A DNA stretch of 27,099 nt from assembly GCA_050998755.1 (NCBI GenBank), contig JBPCPW010000067.1, forward strand, positions 1 through 27,099, read 5' to 3'. Below are positions 24,860 to 27,099 of the stretch, in pieces (the first letter of the stretch is position 1; every line of letters starts with the position of its first letter). The translations under genes and the position numbers were made by a program. This stretch comes from JAXDLW01 sp050998755 (GTDB lineage: Bacteria; Chloroflexota; Dormibacteria; DASZGP01). A model generated the notes under the pieces. The model was not told where the DNA came from, did not search any database, and saw nothing but the letters and a program-made list of their open reading frames with translations.

Positions 24860-24890
24860 GCCTCCGGAACCGAGCACGCTCCGGTCAGGC
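24860..24890. terminator. Hairpin between two convergent genes
   Basis: GCCT-CCGGA and TCCGG-TC-AGGC form nine pairs with an eleven-base loop and a two-base bulge, between the methyltransferase stop and the end of the kinase gene, overlapping the latter's last codons. No U-tract follows on either strand, so terminator function is only suggested. Confidence 0.3.
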
Positions 24891-25532
24891 GCCGAGCGGA
24901 CCGGGCGCCACGAGGGTTCGGGTTCGCAACGCCTCTGGCGGCGTGCCATTGACGATGAGCGATGCTCGGCTCCATGGTCTGTCGGCTGCGAGGAACGGCT
25001 CCTCAGCCTGCATCCACTCGTCCCAGAATGCCGCCGCCTGTTCGGCCGACGGGCCGAGTTCTTCATCGCGCGCGAGGCCCCGCCGGCGCGCCTCATCACG
25101 ATCCGACTGAACCCACACGACCAATTCGGCGCACGAGGCGAGGCCCGCTCGTCCCGCCCCAACACCTTCGACTACGAGGAGGGGCCTCGGTGGGACGTCG
25201 ACTGCACCCGGTCTGCCCTTGGCCACCCAGGCTGGCGGCCGGAAGGATACGGTCTCGCCGCGCCGCCATGGGGCGATGACGCCGTCCATCAGCAGGTCCG
25301 CCCAGTTGATCGGGTGGTGTTGCCAAGCGAGATCGTCAGAGTGCACCAACGTGCCCGTGAGGAGCCGCACCAAGCGCCCCGCGAAGGTCGACTTCCCGCC
25401 GCCCGACCGGCCGTCGACCAGGATGAGGGTGCGGTCGCTCGGGGGAATGAGCGCACGCATTCGAGCGGTCAGCCCGACGTCGTCGAGGGGCTCCCAGGAT
25501 CGGGCCCCGGGTTCCTCTGGATGGAGCCTCAC
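24885..25532 (-). CDS. P-loop kinase of the uridine kinase-like type
   Basis: A 215-aa NTPase with Walker A GRSGGGKST (41-49), an HSDDLAW motif soon after (the DD after the P-loop is typical of uridine kinase-like enzymes) and LLVVEGVGAG, a Walker B-like strand. The SDRDEARRRGLARDE stretch resembles the lid. The phosphate acceptor cannot be assigned. The start is GTG at 25532; on the minus strand CATACT lies six bases before it with no SD. Confidence 0.75.
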   Translation of the reverse strand: MRLHPEEPGARSWEPLDDVGLTARMRALIPPSDRTLILVDGRSGGGKSTFAGRLVRLLTGTLVHSDDLAWQHHPINWADLLMDGVIAPWRRGETVSFRPPAWVAKGRPGAVDVPPRPLLVVEGVGAGRAGLASCAELVVWVQSDRDEARRRGLARDEELGPSAEQAAAFWDEWMQAEEPFLAADRPWSRASLIVNGTPPEALRTRTLVAPGPLGA

Positions 25533-25538
25533 TCCGCG

Positions 25539-25544
25539 AGTATG
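25539..25544 (-). promoter_or_regulatory. Possible leaderless -10 element of the kinase gene
   Basis: On the minus strand CATACT (four of six -10 matches) ends six bases before the GTG at 25532. Confidence 0.3.
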
Positions 25545-25617
25545 CGACGCGCGTGTTCACGAATGTAGGCAGAAGGTGACGACAGAGAGAAGCTGGTTTG
25601 AGCTACAAAGAGGGGCA

Positions 25618-26160
25618 ATGGCCATCCGCCTCGGCACGCTTTTGGTAGCCCTTCTGATGCTTGGCGGTTGCACCACGTCGACGCCAACGACGGCCCGCCC
25701 CTCGCCGATCAGCTGCACGGAAGTCAGCGATCTCGTCCCGAACACCGAGCCGGGATTCGGCGGAGGGTATGGGATGGCGAGAGCCGGACCGATATGGTTT
25801 TCTGCCTTTGGCCAGGTCCGGGCGGGGAAGGCGGTGCTGGATGACTACTCCCCAGGAGAGCCCACGAAGGTCCTGATCCATCCCAACCCTGGGCCACACC
25901 CGGAGGTCCAGATCCGCGGTACCGAGTGTGCCAGCGGCAGGGCGCTCCATTTCTGCTACCAACAAGGCAGCTGCGGCTTTACGGGTCAGCCGGTTTCGGA
26001 GTCAGATCTCGAAGCGAGAGGCGACGCCGTCGTGAAGATCGCCAAGGATCAGCCTGGTGACTACACCGGGTACATGCTCTTCCCGCGCCGAGGCAATTAC
26101 CTGATCCGGGTGCAGCAAGCGGATCTGCTGCTGGGTTCGGTCATATTCCGAGTACGTTGA
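25618..26160 (+). CDS. Putative lipoprotein of unknown function
   Basis: A 180-aa protein with a signal peptide ending in a lipobox (LMLGGC, Cys18), then a Thr/Pro/Ser linker (19-32), and a beta-rich domain that contains four cysteines (in SCTEVS, TECASG, FCYQQ and SCGF) that could form disulfides. I do not recognise the family. The ATG is preferred because the signal peptide starts directly behind it and an AGAGGGG SD-like stretch lies just upstream; the frame is open much further upstream but only as a GC-rich shadow. Confidence 0.72.
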   Translation: MAIRLGTLLVALLMLGGCTTSTPTTARPSPISCTEVSDLVPNTEPGFGGGYGMARAGPIWFSAFGQVRAGKAVLDDYSPGEPTKVLIHPNPGPHPEVQIRGTECASGRALHFCYQQGSCGFTGQPVSESDLEARGDAVVKIAKDQPGDYTGYMLFPRRGNYLIRVQQADLLLGSVIFRVR

Positions 26161-26236
26161 ACGCGGCGAGGGCGGCCTCGAAAGCGGCGGGCCGCCGGTG
26201 CCAGAGTGCGGGGGCCTCACCTGGGATGATTCCTAT

Positions 26237-26383
26237 ATGAAGCTTGGAGAGCCGCCTGTCTTCGTTGCGCTGGTTGTGATCCTTGTCAGCCTTGGCGCTG
26301 CGAATGTCACTGTGAGGCGCACGCCGCCGCCCGGCTGGTTATGGTGGAATCGCCATGAGGTACGCGACAGATCCGAGGGTTGA
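26237..26383 (+). CDS. Small hypothetical membrane protein (doubtful)
   Basis: A possible 48-aa ORF with one hydrophobic helix (about residues 7-24: PVFVALVVILVSLGAANV) and a basic/Trp-rich end (PPGWLWW). A -10-like GATGAT lies six bases before the ATG, as at other genes here. The rest of the 386-base stretch 26161-26546 contains no recognised gene apart from the next entry and the ArsR promoter. This may be a real small protein or chance. Confidence 0.3.
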   Translation: MKLGEPPVFVALVVILVSLGAANVTVRRTPPPGWLWWNRHEVRDRSEG

Positions 26384-26501
26384 TGCCTACATCGATTCGC
26401 TGCCGGAGCTGGCTGCGCTAGCTTCTCACCCCGTTGGGCGGACGGTCTCCGCACGCGGGGATGGGATTGTCACGTGGGTCCCGGGTGCGTATAACCGCTG
26501 A
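26355..26501 (+). CDS. Small ORF resembling the start of a DUF1801 protein (possibly a remnant)
   Basis: A 48-codon ORF reading MRYATDPRVDAYIDSLPE at its start, which recalls the opening of DUF1801 domain proteins, followed by a short unrelated-looking end (GDGIVTWVPGAYNR). It overlaps the preceding small ORF by 29 bases in another frame. It may be a truncated gene or coincidence; a full-length DUF1801 domain would be longer. Confidence 0.35.
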   Translation: MRYATDPRVDAYIDSLPELAALASHPVGRTVSARGDGIVTWVPGAYNR

Positions 26502-26512
26502 CTTCTCCCGGC

Positions 26513-26540
26513 TTGACATATGCCGATATCGGCATATGAT
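26513..26540 (+). promoter_or_regulatory. Promoter of the ArsR-SRPBCC operon
   Basis: TTGACA (26513-26518, perfect -35) and TATGAT (26535-26540, five of six -10) are 16 bases apart. The -10 ends six bases before the ATG at 26547 and there is no SD, so the transcript is probably leaderless. Confidence 0.7.
26517..26538 (+). promoter_or_regulatory. Palindromic operator for the ArsR regulator
   Basis: CATATGCCGAT followed by its exact inverse ATCGGCATATG makes a perfect 22-bp palindrome. It covers the end of the -35, the whole spacer and the start of the -10, so bound regulator would block RNA polymerase. Autoregulation by the ArsR protein encoded nine bases downstream is inferred. Confidence 0.75.
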
Positions 26541-26546
26541 TGCGCC

Positions 26547-26888
26547 ATGGCACGAGCAGCGACGACGGCGGACGTGTTCAACGCGATCGCAGAGCAGCAG
26601 CGCCGGGAGATCCTGGGGCTGCTGCGGGCGGGTGAGGGGACGGTGACCGAGCTGGCCCGGGAGCTTCGGATGACCCAGCCGGGGGCGTCCAAACACCTGC
26701 GGGTGCTCCGCGAGGTCGGACTGGTGCGGGGCCGGAAGGCAGGCAAGCAACGCCTGTACGGCCTTGACGCCAGCGGGCTGCGACCGGTTCACGAGTGGAC
26801 CGGCGGGTTCGAGCGGTTCTGGAGCGAGAGCTTCGACCGGCTGGACGAGTACGTGCAAGACCTCAAGCAGACAAGGCAGGAGGAGTAG
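26547..26888 (+). CDS. ArsR-family winged-helix transcriptional regulator
   Basis: A 113-aa ArsR/SmtB-type regulator. The winged helix-turn-helix spans about residues 9-75; the HTH reads TVTELARELRMTQPGASKHLRVLREVGLV (32-60), followed by the wing RGRKAGKQRLYGLD. There are no cysteines, so it is not a classic metal sensor; the relatives paired with SRPBCC genes are usually of unknown ligand. The ATG at 26547 is chosen over the upstream ATG at 26520, which lies within the promoter palindrome. The next gene follows after three bases. Confidence 0.88.
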   Translation: MARAATTADVFNAIAEQQRREILGLLRAGEGTVTELARELRMTQPGASKHLRVLREVGLVRGRKAGKQRLYGLDASGLRPVHEWTGGFERFWSESFDRLDEYVQDLKQTRQEE

Positions 26889-26891
26889 CTG

Positions 26892-27099
26892 ATGAGTGCG
26901 ACGGGAGAAGGAGCGCCGGTGCAGTCCGCGACGGCCGCCCGCGAGATCGTGATCTCCCGGGTCATCAGTGCTCCACGGGAGCTGGTGTTCGAGGCGTTCA
27001 CCGAGGTGCGGCACCTGTCGCGGTGGTGGGGACCGGAGGGGTTCACCACCACCACGCGGGCGTTCGAGTTCCGCGTCGGCGGGGAGTGGGACTTCGTGA
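26892..27099 (+). CDS. SRPBCC/AHSA1-domain protein, partial at the window end
   Basis: The frame starting at ATG 26892 is open to the end of the window (69 codons). It shows EIVISRVISAPRELVFEAF (about residues 18-36) then HLSRWWGPEGFTT and FRVGGEWDF, the N-terminal half of the START-like SRPBCC superfamily (AHSA1 subgroup), whose fold binds hydrophobic ligands. ArsR plus SRPBCC pairs recur in high-GC bacteria as an autoregulated unit with mostly unknown function. The C-terminal half lies outside the window. Confidence 0.88.
   Translation, partial: MSATGEGAPVQSATAAREIVISRVISAPRELVFEAFTEVRHLSRWWGPEGFTTTTRAFEFRVGGEWDFV

Overview
The window is a compact, GC-rich (roughly two thirds G+C by eye) bacterial chromosome segment with short intergenic gaps and many 1- or 4-base stop/start overlaps. 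It carries mostly core genes, plus a few accessory genes near the vapBC/ssrA region and at the right end. The protein sequences (GroEL/GroES, ThiE/ThiG, PcrA, LigA, atypical J-domain proteins) and the frequent SD-less starts suggest a deep-branching terrestrial lineage near Chloroflexota/Dormibacterota. That placement is inference only; no marker search was possible.

Layout. (1) 1-97: the 3' end (domain V plus probable domain VI) of a group II intron, ending a few bases before the def start codon. (2) 98-4423: def-fmt-smpB-S51 peptidase, then a compact DnaJ-like protein and a membrane-anchored protein. (3) 4478-5079, minus: a VapBC toxin-antitoxin pair. (4) 5188-5558: tmRNA (ssrA) with tag peptide ANNNAELALAA; its partner smpB lies 3 kb upstream. 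(5) 5588-7704: a PhaC-like alpha/beta hydrolase with a basic tail, convergent with a J-domain protein. (6) 7860-13263: thiE-thiS-thiG-thiL-tsaE-tsaB-rimI-tsaD, an almost continuously overlapping chain joining thiamine synthesis to the t6A tRNA-modification genes. (7) 13265-15403: groES-groEL behind a CIRCE operator. (8) 15498-21657: nitrilase-family hydrolase, multi-pass membrane protein, pcrA/uvrD helicase and ligA, again nearly continuous. (9) 21663-27099: accessory genes: an AAC(6')-like acetyltransferase, a long-chain acyl-CoA synthetase, a SAM methyltransferase, a P-loop kinase, a lipoprotein, two doubtful small ORFs, and an ArsR regulator with a SRPBCC-domain gene that runs off the right edge.

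How the genes work together. Much of the window serves protein synthesis and quality control: formyl-Met addition (fmt) and removal (def), trans-translation (smpB, ssrA), t6A modification (tsaE, tsaB, tsaD), S18 acetylation (rimI), and folding (groESL and two J-proteins). pcrA and ligA provide DNA repair/replication functions.

The most notable signals outside genes are the group II intron end abutting def; a UUCG hairpin that covers the ribosome binding site of the PhaC-like gene directly after ssrA; a recurring arrangement in which a -10-like hexamer sits 5-8 bases (usually 6) before an SD-less start codon, suggesting widespread leaderless transcription; a probable CTG start for thiL; and a perfect 22-bp palindrome lying between and over the -35/-10 elements of the ArsR gene. 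I found no clear novel defence system or CRISPR array.
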